Shown piece by piece: positions 35,441 through 45,436 of a stretch of 64,000 nt of DNA. Position 1 is the stretch's first letter. Each line of letters opens with the position of its first letter. The position numbers and the translations under genes were made by a program. The notes beneath the pieces were generated by a model that had not been told where the DNA came from, did not search any database, and worked only from the letters and a program-made list of their open reading frames with translations. The DNA comes from Sphingomonas jinjuensis (lineage in GTDB: Bacteria; Pseudomonadota; Alphaproteobacteria; Sphingomonadales; Sphingomonadaceae). The DNA is taken from contig NZ_JACIEV010000008.1 of assembly GCF_014197105.1 (NCBI RefSeq), positions 1 through 64,000 of the forward strand. Direction: 5' to 3'.

Positions 35441-35475
35441 TGCCTTTCATCCTCCCAGTATCAGAGGGTTTTTCC

Positions 35476-36438
35476 ATGCGTATCGCCACCGTCGGCCTCG
35501 CCGCCGCGCTCCTGGCCGTCCCGCTGCCGGCCATGGCCCAGAATATCGAGGGCCGCGTCGGCCGTCTCGAAAGCGAGATGCGCGCCGTCCAGCGCAAGGT
35601 CTTCCCCGGCGGCGCCGGCCAGACGCTCCAGCCCGAGATCACCGCGCCCAACCAGCCGATCGAGCAGGACGGCGTCCCCGCTACCAGCGCGATCGCCGAC
35701 CTGACCCAGCGCGTGACCTCGCTGGAAAGCCAGATGGCGTCGATGACCGATCAGATCGAGCAGGCCGGCTATCGTCAGCGCCAGCTGCAGCAGGCGTTCG
35801 AGGCCTATAAGCGCGACACCGACGCCAAGCTGGCGGCGCTCGCCGGCCCCGCGCCGATCGCACCGGCGACGGGAAGCGCGCCGTTGGAGGGTGATGACGC
35901 CGCGACGCCGACCCCGGCGCCTAGTCGCCCGACGACGCGTCCCGCGCCAAGCGAGGTGACGCCGCCGATCGACCGGCCGAGCGCTCGCGGCGAAACCACC
36001 GCCGCTGCCAGTCCCAAGCCGACCGGCGTGGTCAAGCCGTCGACCGGCGACACGCCCGAGGACGAATATCTCTACGGCTATCGCCTGTGGCAGGCGAAGC
36101 AATATCCCGAGGCCGAGGCGCAGCTGAAGAAGGTGGTCGCCACCTATCCGAAGCACCGCCGCGCCAGCTTCGCGCAGAACCTGCTCGGCCGGGCCTATCT
36201 CGACGAGGGCAAGCCCAGCCTCGCGTCGATGGCGTTTTACGACAATTACAAGAAGATGCCCGATGGCGAGCGGGCGCCGGAAAGCCTCTATTACCTGGCG
36301 CAGGCGCTGGTCCAGCTCAAGAAGCCGGCCGACGCCTGCAAGGTCTATGGCGAGCTGACCGACGTCTATGGTGCAAAGATTTCCGCGGGGATGAAGGCCG
36401 ATGTCGCGAAGGGCCGTGCCGCCGCCAAGTGCAACTGA
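35476..36438 (+). CDS. cpoB: Tol-Pal associated protein CpoB/YbgF
   Basis: 320 residues, periplasmic. Signal peptide to about A-M-A-Q (20), an N-terminal trimerising coiled coil (about 22-120), a Pro/Thr linker (about 125-190) and C-terminal TPR-like repeats starting Y-G-Y-R-L-W-Q-A-K-Q-Y. Coordinates outer-membrane constriction with peptidoglycan synthesis through Tol-Pal. The start at 35476 (M-R-I-A-T-V-G) gives the signal peptide. tilS begins inside its last 38 bases. Confidence 0.92.
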   Translation: MRIATVGLAAALLAVPLPAMAQNIEGRVGRLESEMRAVQRKVFPGGAGQTLQPEITAPNQPIEQDGVPATSAIADLTQRVTSLESQMASMTDQIEQAGYRQRQLQQAFEAYKRDTDAKLAALAGPAPIAPATGSAPLEGDDAATPTPAPSRPTTRPAPSEVTPPIDRPSARGETTAAASPKPTGVVKPSTGDTPEDEYLYGYRLWQAKQYPEAEAQLKKVVATYPKHRRASFAQNLLGRAYLDEGKPSLASMAFYDNYKKMPDGERAPESLYYLAQALVQLKKPADACKVYGELTDVYGAKISAGMKADVAKGRAAAKCN

Positions 36439-37411
36439 TTTCGTCGACATCGAGGTCGCTCGGTTCGATGCATCGCTGACCGCGCTGATCGGCAAACCGG
36501 CGGCGCCGGTCCTGCTTGCGGTATCGGGCGGGCCCGACAGCATGGCGATGCTGTCGCTCGCCGCCGCGGCATGGCCCGGCCGGATCGCGGTGGCGACGGT
36601 CGACCATCGGCTGCGGGCGGAAGCCGCGGCGGAAGCGGCGATGGTCGCCGACCACTGCGCCACGATCGGCGTGCCCCATGCCACGCTGGTGCCGGACGAG
36701 CCTATCGCGGGCGCCAGCATCCAGGCGCAGGCGCGGATCGTCCGCTATCGCCTGCTCGGCGCGGAGGCGAAGCGGATCGGCGCGGCGGCGATTGCGACCG
36801 CGCACCATGTCGACGACCAGGCGGAAACCTTCCTGATGCGCGCCGCGCGCGGATCGGGACTGGCGGGGCTCGCCGGGGTTCGCGTCCGCACCGAGGTCGA
36901 TGGCGTCCCCGTCGTCCGCCCGCTGCTCGACTGGCGGCGGGCCGAACTGCGCGCGATCGTACGGCGGCTCGAGGTGCCGTTCGTCGACGATCCGGCCAAT
37001 CACGACCCCGCGCACGACCGAACGCGCTTCCGCCGCCTGATCGAGGGCAACGAATGGCTCGGCCCCCCGCAGCTCGCCAGGGCCGCGGCGCTGCTGGCGG
37101 AGGCGGATGCCGACTGGCGCACGGCCGCCGCCTGGCTGTGGGACACGCGGGCGCAGGTGGTCGACGGTGCGGTCACGATCGACGTCGCCTCGCTGCCGCG
37201 CGAGCTGCGCCGCCGGCTCGCACGCCGGGCGATCGGGGCGGTTCGCGATGCCGCCGGGATCACGGCGCCCGCCTGGAGCGAATCGGCCAATGTCGAAGCG
37301 CTGCTCGACGCGCTGGGCGACGGCCGGCGCGCGACCCAGGCCGGGGTGCTCGGTTCGGCGAAGCGCGACCAGTGGCGTTTCCGTGCGGCTCCGGCGCGTC
37401 GAACACACTGA
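36401..37411 (+). CDS. tilS: tRNA(Ile)-lysidine synthetase
   Basis: 336 residues. Modifies C34 of the CAU-anticodon tRNA-Ile to lysidine so that it reads AUA. The PP-loop S-G-G-P-D-S is at 42-47, with D-H-R-L-R near 69 and H-H-x-D-D-Q-A-E-T near 135. The length is shorter than the E. coli form because the C-terminal domain is reduced, as often in this group. Overlaps cpoB and precedes ftsH, an order common in alphaproteobacteria. Confidence 0.94.
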   Translation: MSRRAVPPPSATDFVDIEVARFDASLTALIGKPAAPVLLAVSGGPDSMAMLSLAAAAWPGRIAVATVDHRLRAEAAAEAAMVADHCATIGVPHATLVPDEPIAGASIQAQARIVRYRLLGAEAKRIGAAAIATAHHVDDQAETFLMRAARGSGLAGLAGVRVRTEVDGVPVVRPLLDWRRAELRAIVRRLEVPFVDDPANHDPAHDRTRFRRLIEGNEWLGPPQLARAAALLAEADADWRTAAAWLWDTRAQVVDGAVTIDVASLPRELRRRLARRAIGAVRDAAGITAPAWSESANVEALLDALGDGRRATQAGVLGSAKRDQWRFRAAPARRTH

Positions 37412-37485
37412 TCGACCAAAAGCGTCGGCTCGTTCCATTGCCATTAACCTCCGCGCGCTTATCTTGCGACAACGAAAGGTAGCGC

Positions 37486-39456
<1,971 letters not shown>

Positions 39457-39489
39457 TCCGGTTCAGCCAGGCGTCAGCCAACATACGAT

Positions 39490-39527
39490 AAGGGCTGGTC
39501 TTTCCGACATTGGAAGGACCGGCCCTT
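39490..39527 (+). terminator. Long hairpin terminator after ftsH
   Basis: A 16 bp stem with two G-T pairs, arms 39490-39505 (AAGGGCTGGTCTTTCC) and 39512-39527 (GGAAGGACCGGCCCTT) and a 6-base loop, followed by TTGCG. Strong enough to stop transcription. Its 3' arm also contains the only ribosome-site-like sequence for the next gene. Confidence 0.8.
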
Positions 39528-39919
39528 TGCGTATCATGACTGCGGCATGTGCTGCCGCCGCCAGCCTGCTGCTGACCGCCACGCCCGCCACCGCGCAGAT
39601 GAGCGTCGGCGAGTTCCTCGAACGCGCCGAGCCGCTCCGCGACGGCGGCCTCACCGCGATGCTGTCGGGCGATCTGCCCGTGCTGCGAGCCGAGGCGATG
39701 GACGCGCTCGCGCAGATGCGCGCCGAACGCGATGCCCGCCGCGCCGCGGGCAAGCCGCCGCTCTATTGCAAGCCGGCCGGCGCCCCCGATCCCGGCGTCA
39801 ACGAGATGATCGACGGCCTGGAACGCATCCCCGAACGTCAGCAGGGCATGCCGCTGAAGGACGGGATCATCCGCGTGATGCAGCAGATGTATCCGTGCGG
39901 AAAGGCGGCGCGGCGATAA
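39527..39919 (+). CDS. Small secreted protein of unknown function
   Basis: About 130 residues with a signal peptide ending A-T-A-Q near 24. The mature part is helical with two Cys (P-L-Y-C-K-P near 82 and M-Y-P-C-G-K near 125) that could form a disulfide. Two starts are possible: TTG at 39527, eight bases after GGAAGGA but inside the hairpin arm, or ATG at 39536 just beyond it. The TTG gives a better signal peptide with Arg2. Periplasmic; family not recognised. Confidence 0.7.
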   Translation: MRIMTAACAAAASLLLTATPATAQMSVGEFLERAEPLRDGGLTAMLSGDLPVLRAEAMDALAQMRAERDARRAAGKPPLYCKPAGAPDPGVNEMIDGLERIPERQQGMPLKDGIIRVMQQMYPCGKAARR

Positions 39920-40041
39920 GCATCGCTCGGCGCGTCGCGATCGATCGATCACGGCGCGCCGATATCGGCTCCACCGCTCTGTTGCGACCCGCCCAACATC
40001 GGCGCATCGTGCCGGAATCGCATCAGCCAGGAGCCGGCATC

Positions 40042-40491
40042 ATGCTCAAGCATCTCCTTGCCACCACCGTCCTCGTCATCGCAGTCCCTATCGCCGCGCA
40101 GCTCGATCCCGGCGTCCGCATGCCGCCCGAGATCGGTGCCGCATATGGACGGCTGGGCAAGGCGATGATGGCGCATGATGCCGCCGGCGTGCGGACCGTC
40201 TGGGCGGACGATTTCGTCGTCAACTCGCCCGACAACCGCGTTCTCACTCGCGAGCAGGTGATTGCGGCAATGGCGCAGGAATTCCTCGATTACAAAGACT
40301 TCCACAAGCACATCACCTACGTCGGCGAAAAACCGGAAATGACGGTGGTGATGGGCTACGACACCATGGTGCCGCTGAAGGGGCCGGGTGCCGGCAAGCA
40401 GGTGATGCGGCCGTTCACCGATATCTGGGCGAAACGCCCCGCCGGCTGGCAGCTGGTCGCACGCCAAGCGACAATCGCCGAGGCGCGCTGA
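40042..40491 (+). CDS. Secreted SnoaL/NTF2-like protein (DUF4440-type)
   Basis: 149 residues with a signal peptide ending I-A-A near 19. The rest follows the NTF2-like cone fold: a helix with L-G-K-A-M-M-A-H-D, W-A-D-D-F-V-V-N-S-P, a hinge with L-T-R-E-Q-V, then strands ending D-I-W-A-K-R-P-A-G-W-Q-L-V-A. Such proteins bind small ligands or act as steroid-isomerase-like enzymes. ATG at 40042 with AGGAG upstream. The 122 bp before it shows nothing recognisable. Confidence 0.8.
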   Translation: MLKHLLATTVLVIAVPIAAQLDPGVRMPPEIGAAYGRLGKAMMAHDAAGVRTVWADDFVVNSPDNRVLTREQVIAAMAQEFLDYKDFHKHITYVGEKPEMTVVMGYDTMVPLKGPGAGKQVMRPFTDIWAKRPAGWQLVARQATIAEAR

Positions 40492-40527
40492 CGGAACTCG
40501 GGCCACTGCGACCGCCACCGCAAACAC

Positions 40528-41085
40528 ATGGCTAAAGCTCGAGCGAAGCAGTCGAACGGCTTGGTGCCTTCGCTCGCGTGGTTGGTCTGTCTCGCAGCCT
40601 ATCTTTTGCGGCCCTGGTCATGCGGCTTCGCCCTCGGCCGATTTTCGCCTGACGACGCTGTTCCCTTCGCCAATTTCGATCGGCACGGTTTTATGACGAT
40701 GATCGGTTTAGCGGTAGCCTTGCTATTCGCGCCATTCGTCATGGTGTTGGTAGCGCGGGTTCTCTTTGCCGATCAGCCATCGTCCCCCGCAGCAGCGCGG
40801 CCGTGCCGGGCTGTCTTCCTCTGGTCGGCAGGCATCGCACTGGTCGTGGCACTGCCGACTTACGTGCAAACGGCGTTTATGATCCGGTTGCCGATAGCAA
40901 TAGCCTGGCCGGTCTGGGCGTCCGCCGTGCTTTGGTGCGTGGTGGTCGCCCTGGTGTGGAGACGCTTCATTCGTCGACCCGACGCGGACCTTCTCGCGCA
41001 AAAGCTGAGACGACCGGCGCAGGCCATCGCAGCGCTGACCCTGTTTCCGAAACTTGCGCTGTGGATCTGGGCCAGCACCGCCTGA
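40528..41085 (+). CDS. Membrane protein of unknown function
   Basis: 185 residues with four likely membrane segments (about 13-30, 52-75, 90-110, 120-145). Not recognised. Third positions seem less GC-rich than in flanking genes, which may point to a different origin. It starts 36 bases after the NTF2-like gene and runs toward the convergent DUF3667 gene. Confidence 0.65.
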   Translation: MAKARAKQSNGLVPSLAWLVCLAAYLLRPWSCGFALGRFSPDDAVPFANFDRHGFMTMIGLAVALLFAPFVMVLVARVLFADQPSSPAAARPCRAVFLWSAGIALVVALPTYVQTAFMIRLPIAIAWPVWASAVLWCVVVALVWRRFIRRPDADLLAQKLRRPAQAIAALTLFPKLALWIWASTA

Positions 41086-41112
41086 CCGGCACTCGTGAAC
41101 TATCGTCGCGCG

Positions 41113-42141
41113 TCAACCCACCAGCCCCAATCCCACCAGCAATAGCGTGAACACCGTGATGACCCAGGTGGAAATCACGAACAGCAACAGCGTCCGGAGG
41201 AACGCCCCGATCCGCCCGCAGCCATAGGCGCCGCGCAGCTGCTTATACATGTGGATCGGTGCCGCGATGATCGCGACGGTGATGACGAGGCCATAGAGCC
41301 CGCTGCCGACCGGCAGTTGCGCGAACAGGCTGACGGCCAGCACCAGCAGCAGCATGAAGCAAAGCGAATAGGTGACGAACACCGCATGGTCGTACATCCC
41401 GAACCGGCGGCTGAACGGGAACATCAGCCACATGAACGGCAGCGATAGCGGGATCAGCGCCCAGGCGAATTTATAGGCGTTCGACTGTAGCTTGTAGAGG
41501 ATGAGGTTGGGGTTCTCGACCGCCTTGGCCAGCCCCTTGTCGAGCCGCTTCCACCCCGTCTTCAGCTCGCCCAGCTTGCGCCAGCCCGACGGGTCTGCCG
41601 TCGTCATCGCCAGCTGGGTCGCGCGCGTCTCGGCGGCGAGCTCGCGGAGCTTGCCGTCGAGCCGCGCGATCTCGGCCGGGTCCGTGGCGGCGGCGCGCTG
41701 GGTAGCGAGGGTGCTGGTCTGCGCGGCATTGCGCGCGAGGCTCTGCTCCATCTGGATGCGCGCCTGTTGCGCGGTCGCGCCATCCAGCGCCGGCGCCTCG
41801 AGATGCGCGCCGAGGATGCTGAGCAGCGTGAACAGCACGAACACGATGAACAGGAACAAGGCCATCGGCGAGACGAAGCGCGCGCGCTCGCCGGCGATAT
41901 AGCGCCGCGTCAGCTCGCCGGGCCGAGTCGCCAACATCGGCAGCGTGCGCAGCGCGCGTCCCTCGAAATGGAATACGCCATGCGCGAGGTCATGGCCGAT
42001 CGCCGACATCGACCGGTGGATATGCCCCGATTGGCCGCAGGCATGGCAATAGTCGCCGACCCGCGTTGTGCCGCAATTGAGGCACGCGCCCCCGTCCTCG
42101 TGGCCATGGCCAGCGATCGCTTCCCCCGTCATGCCGCGCAT
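41113..42141 (-). CDS. DUF3667 membrane protein
   Basis: 342 residues. The N-terminal part carries a small zinc-ribbon-like C-L-N-C-x5-G-D-Y-C-x-x-C-G-Q (about 18-38), diagnostic of DUF3667; membrane spans follow near 90-115, 225-250, 265-290, 295-315 and 320-340, with a long helical soluble segment rich in Ala/Glu/Arg between. Function unknown. The start at 42141 (M-R-G-M-T-G-E) has GGAG eight bases upstream. Divergent from proA. Confidence 0.85.
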   Translation of the reverse strand: MRGMTGEAIAGHGHEDGGACLNCGTTRVGDYCHACGQSGHIHRSMSAIGHDLAHGVFHFEGRALRTLPMLATRPGELTRRYIAGERARFVSPMALFLFIVFVLFTLLSILGAHLEAPALDGATAQQARIQMEQSLARNAAQTSTLATQRAAATDPAEIARLDGKLRELAAETRATQLAMTTADPSGWRKLGELKTGWKRLDKGLAKAVENPNLILYKLQSNAYKFAWALIPLSLPFMWLMFPFSRRFGMYDHAVFVTYSLCFMLLLVLAVSLFAQLPVGSGLYGLVITVAIIAAPIHMYKQLRGAYGCGRIGAFLRTLLLFVISTWVITVFTLLLVGLGLVG

Positions 42142-42197
42142 CGTAACGGCTCCGATGCGATGGCGCGAGGGGGGCGCGCGTGATAGCGGGCGCAGCC

Positions 42198-43448
42198 ATG
42201 GACCAGGATTGCGCCGCGCTGATCGTCGAGATGGGCGTCCATTCGCGTCATGCCGCACGGACGCTCGCGATGGTGCCGACCGCGACCAAGGCGGCCGGGC
42301 TGCGCGCGGTGGCGGCGCAGATCAGGCGCGATAGTGCGGCGATCCTGGCCGCCAATGCCCGCGATCTGGCGGCGGCGTCCGGCCTGTCGCCGGCGATGAT
42401 TGACCGGCTGCGGCTCGACGAAGCCCGGGTCGCGGGGATCGCGGCGGCGGTCGATGCGGTGGCGGGGCTGGATGATCCCGTCGGCCGCGTCATCGATCGG
42501 CGCGAGCGGCCCAACGGCCTGGTGCTGGAACGGGTCCGGGTGCCAATCGGCGTCATCGCGATCGTCTATGAAAGCCGCCCCAATGTGACGGTCGACGCCG
42601 CCGTGCTGTCGGTGATGGCCGGCAATGCCGCGATCCTGCGCGGCGGCAGCGAGGCGCGCGAGAGCAACGCCGCCTTGCACGCCGCGGTGGTGGCGGGGCT
42701 GGTCGACGCTGGGCTGCCGGCCGACGCGGTGCAGTTGGTGCCGACCCAGGATCGCGCCGCGGTCGGCGCGCTGCTGGGCGCGGCGGGGATCGTCGACCTC
42801 GTCGTCCCGCGCGGCGGCAAGGGGCTGGTGTCGCGCGTCCAGGCCGAGGCGCGCGTACCGGTGCTGGCGCATCTCGACGGCATCAACCACGTCTATGTCG
42901 ATGCCAGCGCCGATCCGGCGATGGCGGAGGCGGTGGTCGTCGATGCGAAGATGCGGCGCACGGGGGTGTGCGGCGCGATGGAGACGCTGCTGATCGACCG
43001 CGACTATCCGCGTCCTGCCGAACTGGTCGAGGCGCTGCAACGGGCAGGCTGCGAGGTGCGCGGCGATCCCCTTGAGGCGTCGATCGGTGAGATCGTCGTG
43101 CCTGTCCGCGACGAGGACTGGGACACCGAATATCTCGACGCGATCTGCTCGGTCGCGTTCGTGGGCGGCGTCGAGCAGGCGATCGAGCATATCGCCGCGC
43201 ACGGATCGCACCACACCGATGCGATCGTTGCGGCGGACGAGCGCATCGCCCGCCGTTTCCTCGCCGCCGTCGACAGCGCGATTGTGCTGTGGAATGCCTC
43301 GACCCAATTCGCCGACGGCGGCGAATTCGGCCTCGGCGCCGAGATCGGCATCGCCACCGGCCGCCTCCACGCCCGCGGCCCCGTCGCGCTGGAAGGGCTG
43401 ACGACGTACAAATGGGTCGGGACTGGCACGGGGCAGGTGCGGGGTTGA
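42198..43448 (+). CDS. proA: Gamma-glutamyl phosphate reductase
   Basis: 416 residues. NADPH-dependent second step of proline synthesis. I-G-V-I-A-I-V-Y-E-S-R-P-N-V-T near 116, the nucleotide and substrate segment A-I-L-R-G-G-S-E-A near 145, and the catalytic Cys in G-V-C-G-A-M-E-T-L near 260. A GTG at 42180 would add six residues; I prefer ATG 42198 (M-D-Q-D-C). No proB is adjacent; a toxin-antitoxin pair and nadD follow. Confidence 0.96.
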   Translation: MDQDCAALIVEMGVHSRHAARTLAMVPTATKAAGLRAVAAQIRRDSAAILAANARDLAAASGLSPAMIDRLRLDEARVAGIAAAVDAVAGLDDPVGRVIDRRERPNGLVLERVRVPIGVIAIVYESRPNVTVDAAVLSVMAGNAAILRGGSEARESNAALHAAVVAGLVDAGLPADAVQLVPTQDRAAVGALLGAAGIVDLVVPRGGKGLVSRVQAEARVPVLAHLDGINHVYVDASADPAMAEAVVVDAKMRRTGVCGAMETLLIDRDYPRPAELVEALQRAGCEVRGDPLEASIGEIVVPVRDEDWDTEYLDAICSVAFVGGVEQAIEHIAAHGSHHTDAIVAADERIARRFLAAVDSAIVLWNASTQFADGGEFGLGAEIGIATGRLHARGPVALEGLTTYKWVGTGTGQVRG

Positions 43449-43479
43449 AGCGCAGGTCCTGACGCCATATCCTCTCTGG

Positions 43480-43728
43480 GTGGAACAGCCGATCGGTCTA
43501 TCGCTTTCTCAACCCCTCAGCGACGCGGTGCGCGCGGCGGCGACTTGGCGCGGCATGTCGATCGACGAGTATGTGGTGTCAGTATTGGAAACGGCCTCGC
43601 GGATGGACGCCGACCTCGCCGCCTACGTCCAGAAGGGGGTCGACTGCATCGAGCGGGGCGAAATCTACAGCCAGGAAGAAATGGAAGCCTGGTTCGAAGC
43701 GCGTTACCACTCCGCCGCCGCTGAATGA
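43480..43728 (+). CDS. Putative antitoxin (ParD-like)
   Basis: 82 residues from a GTG at 43480. An N-terminal [12 protein letters not shown] segment and [10 protein letters not shown] suggest a ribbon-helix-helix DNA-binding part; the C-terminal half is acidic and helical with Y-S-Q-E-E-M-E-A-W. The stop overlaps the next start (ATGA). Called antitoxin mainly from this arrangement with a ParE/RelE protein. It starts 31 bases after proA. Confidence 0.75.
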
Positions 43729-44009
43729 GTGTGGCGCGCTGGTCACGCCAGGCGCGTGACGATCTGGCCAAGGCTGACATTTATTACCGCGAACGCAGCG
43801 TGACGTACGCGTATCGGATCGGACGCGATGCTATTGCCGCTGGCCGGTTTCTAGCCGAATTCCCCTCGGCTGGTCCGGCGTTCGGCGGTGGAACCAGGAA
43901 GTGGCGGATCGAGAACACGGACTATCTTTTGATCTATCGGGTGATCCCGGGCGGGGTCGAAATCGTACGGATGCGTCACGCGCATGAGAATTGGCGCACC
44001 GATCCATGA
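43725..44009 (+). CDS. ParE/RelE superfamily toxin (second pair)
   Basis: 94 residues. [16 protein letters not shown] near 6-21, a central [18 protein letters not shown] near 60-72 and [10 protein letters not shown] fit the RelE/ParE fold. Both ends overlap neighbouring genes by four bases: the antitoxin upstream and nadD downstream, so it is translationally coupled to NAD biosynthesis. Confidence 0.85.
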
Positions 44010-44617
44010 CCCCCACCGGCCTCCTCGGCGGCTCGTTCAACCCGGCGCATCGCGGGCATCGCGGCGTGACGCTCGCGGCGATGCGGGCGTTGGCGCTCGA
44101 CGAGACGTGGTGGCTGGTCTCGCCGGGCAATCCGCTGAAGGCGGGCGCGCGTGACATGGCGCCGCTCGCCGCCCGGCTCGCCTCGGCGCGGGCGATGGCG
44201 CGGCGGGCGCCGATCCGCGCGACCGATCTCGAGGCGCGGCTCGGCACCCGCTACACGATCGACACCATCCGCCTGATCCAGCGGCGTTATCCCAAGCGGC
44301 GCTTCATCTGGCTGATGGGCGCGGACAATCTGGCCCAGTTCCACCGCTGGCGTGACTGGCGCGGGATCGCGCGTTCGATCCCGATTGCGGTGATCGCCCG
44401 ACCGGGATATGATGGCGATGCTCTCGCGGCCCCCGCGATGGGCTGGCTGCGGCGGTCTGTTCGCCCCGCAGGCGAGGCGAAGAACTGGACGACGTGGAGA
44501 TTGCCGGCCCTCGTGCTGCTGCGCTTCCGCCCCGACCCGACTTCCGCGACGCAGGCCCGTGCGGCCGATCCCGACTGGCACCGCCATCCCGGCCGGTCCA
44601 GGCAACCCAGGAGCTGA
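44006..44617 (+). CDS. nadD: Nicotinate-nucleotide adenylyltransferase
   Basis: 203 residues. Adenylates nicotinate mononucleotide in NAD synthesis. [11 protein letters not shown] at 8-18 is the nucleotidyltransferase motif with its two His; [11 protein letters not shown] near 100 and R-Y-T-I-D-T near 80 are typical. The C-terminal S-x-T-x-x-R region is altered and ends in a Pro/Arg tail. The ATG at 44006 overlaps the toxin stop; a TTG at 43991 is unlikely. Confidence 0.93.
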
Positions 44618-44618
44618 A

Positions 44619-45014
44619 TTGCCGACTACCACCCCCGCGCCCCAGGCCGCCGACGCCCAGGAGGTCGAGGCGCTGCATCAGTTGATCATGCAGTCGCTCG
44701 ACGACGACCAGGCGGTCGAGACCGTGTCGATCCCGCTCGCGGGCAAATCGTCGATCGCCGACCATATGGTGATCGCGAGCGGCCGGTCGACGCGGCAGGT
44801 CGCGTCGATGGCGATGAAGCTGGCCGAGCGGATCAAGGCGGAGTTCCGCCGTCCGGTGCGAATCGAAGGGCTGCCGACCGCCGATTGGGTGCTGATCGAT
44901 GCCGGCGACGTCATCGTCCACCTGTTCCGCCCCGAGGTCCGTTCGTTCTACAATCTGGAGCGGATGTGGGCGTTCGGCGATGCCCCGCCGCCGCCGGCGA
45001 TGGGGCAGGGCTGA
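44619..45014 (+). CDS. rsfS: Ribosomal silencing factor RsfS
   Basis: 131 residues. Binds uL14 and blocks subunit joining in starvation. The core L-H-Q-L-I-M-Q-S-L-D-D-D-Q-A near 22, S-I-A-D-H-M-V-I-A-S-G-R-S near 48-60 and W-V-L-I-D-A-G-D-V-I-V-H-L near 95-107 is diagnostic. No ATG is available; TTG at 44619 with AGGAG five bases upstream, directly after the nadD stop, is the best start. Confidence 0.94.
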   Translation: MPTTTPAPQAADAQEVEALHQLIMQSLDDDQAVETVSIPLAGKSSIADHMVIASGRSTRQVASMAMKLAERIKAEFRRPVRIEGLPTADWVLIDAGDVIVHLFRPEVRSFYNLERMWAFGDAPPPPAMGQG

Positions 45015-45436
45015 TCCTCCTTCACATCGTCGCGCGCGGCCGGATCGGGCGTTCTCCCGAGAGCGAGCTGGTCGAACGTTATCTGAAGCGAATCGCCTGG
45101 CCGACCAAGGTCACCGAGCTGCCCGACAAGGGCGGCCGGCTGCCCGCGCTCGAGCCGCAGACGCGCCGCGTGCTGCTTGACGAGAAGGGCGAGGTCATGG
45201 CCTCGATGGCGTTCGCCGAACGGCTCGGTCGCTGGCGCGACGATGGGGTGCGCGAGGCGCGGTTCTTGATCGGCGCCGCCGACGGCTTCGACGATGCCGA
45301 GCGGGCGGAGGCGGACCTGCTGCTATCGTTCGGCCGCGCGACCTGGCCGCACATGATGGCGCGCGCGATGCTGGCCGAGCAGCTGTTCCGCGCGACGAGC
45401 ATTCTGGCAGGCCACCCCTATCATCGGGAGGGGTGA
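44966..45436 (+). CDS. rlmH: 23S rRNA pseudouridine1915 N3-methyltransferase RlmH
   Basis: SPOUT methyltransferase acting on 70S ribosomes. The body is complete: L-L-H-I-V-A-R-G-R-I-G, F-L-I-G-A-A-D-G-F for SAM binding, and the C-terminal S-I-L-A-G-H-P-Y-H-R-E-G knot. The start is a problem: homologues begin at M-L-L-H, but here that codon is ATC (45014), preceded by CTG (45011). The nearest standard start is GTG at 44966, with GGAG five bases upstream, which would add about 15 residues in the overlap with rsfS. I give the GTG coordinates with reserve. Confidence 0.85.
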   Translation: MGVRRCPAAAGDGAGLILLHIVARGRIGRSPESELVERYLKRIAWPTKVTELPDKGGRLPALEPQTRRVLLDEKGEVMASMAFAERLGRWRDDGVREARFLIGAADGFDDAERAEADLLLSFGRATWPHMMARAMLAEQLFRATSILAGHPYHREG

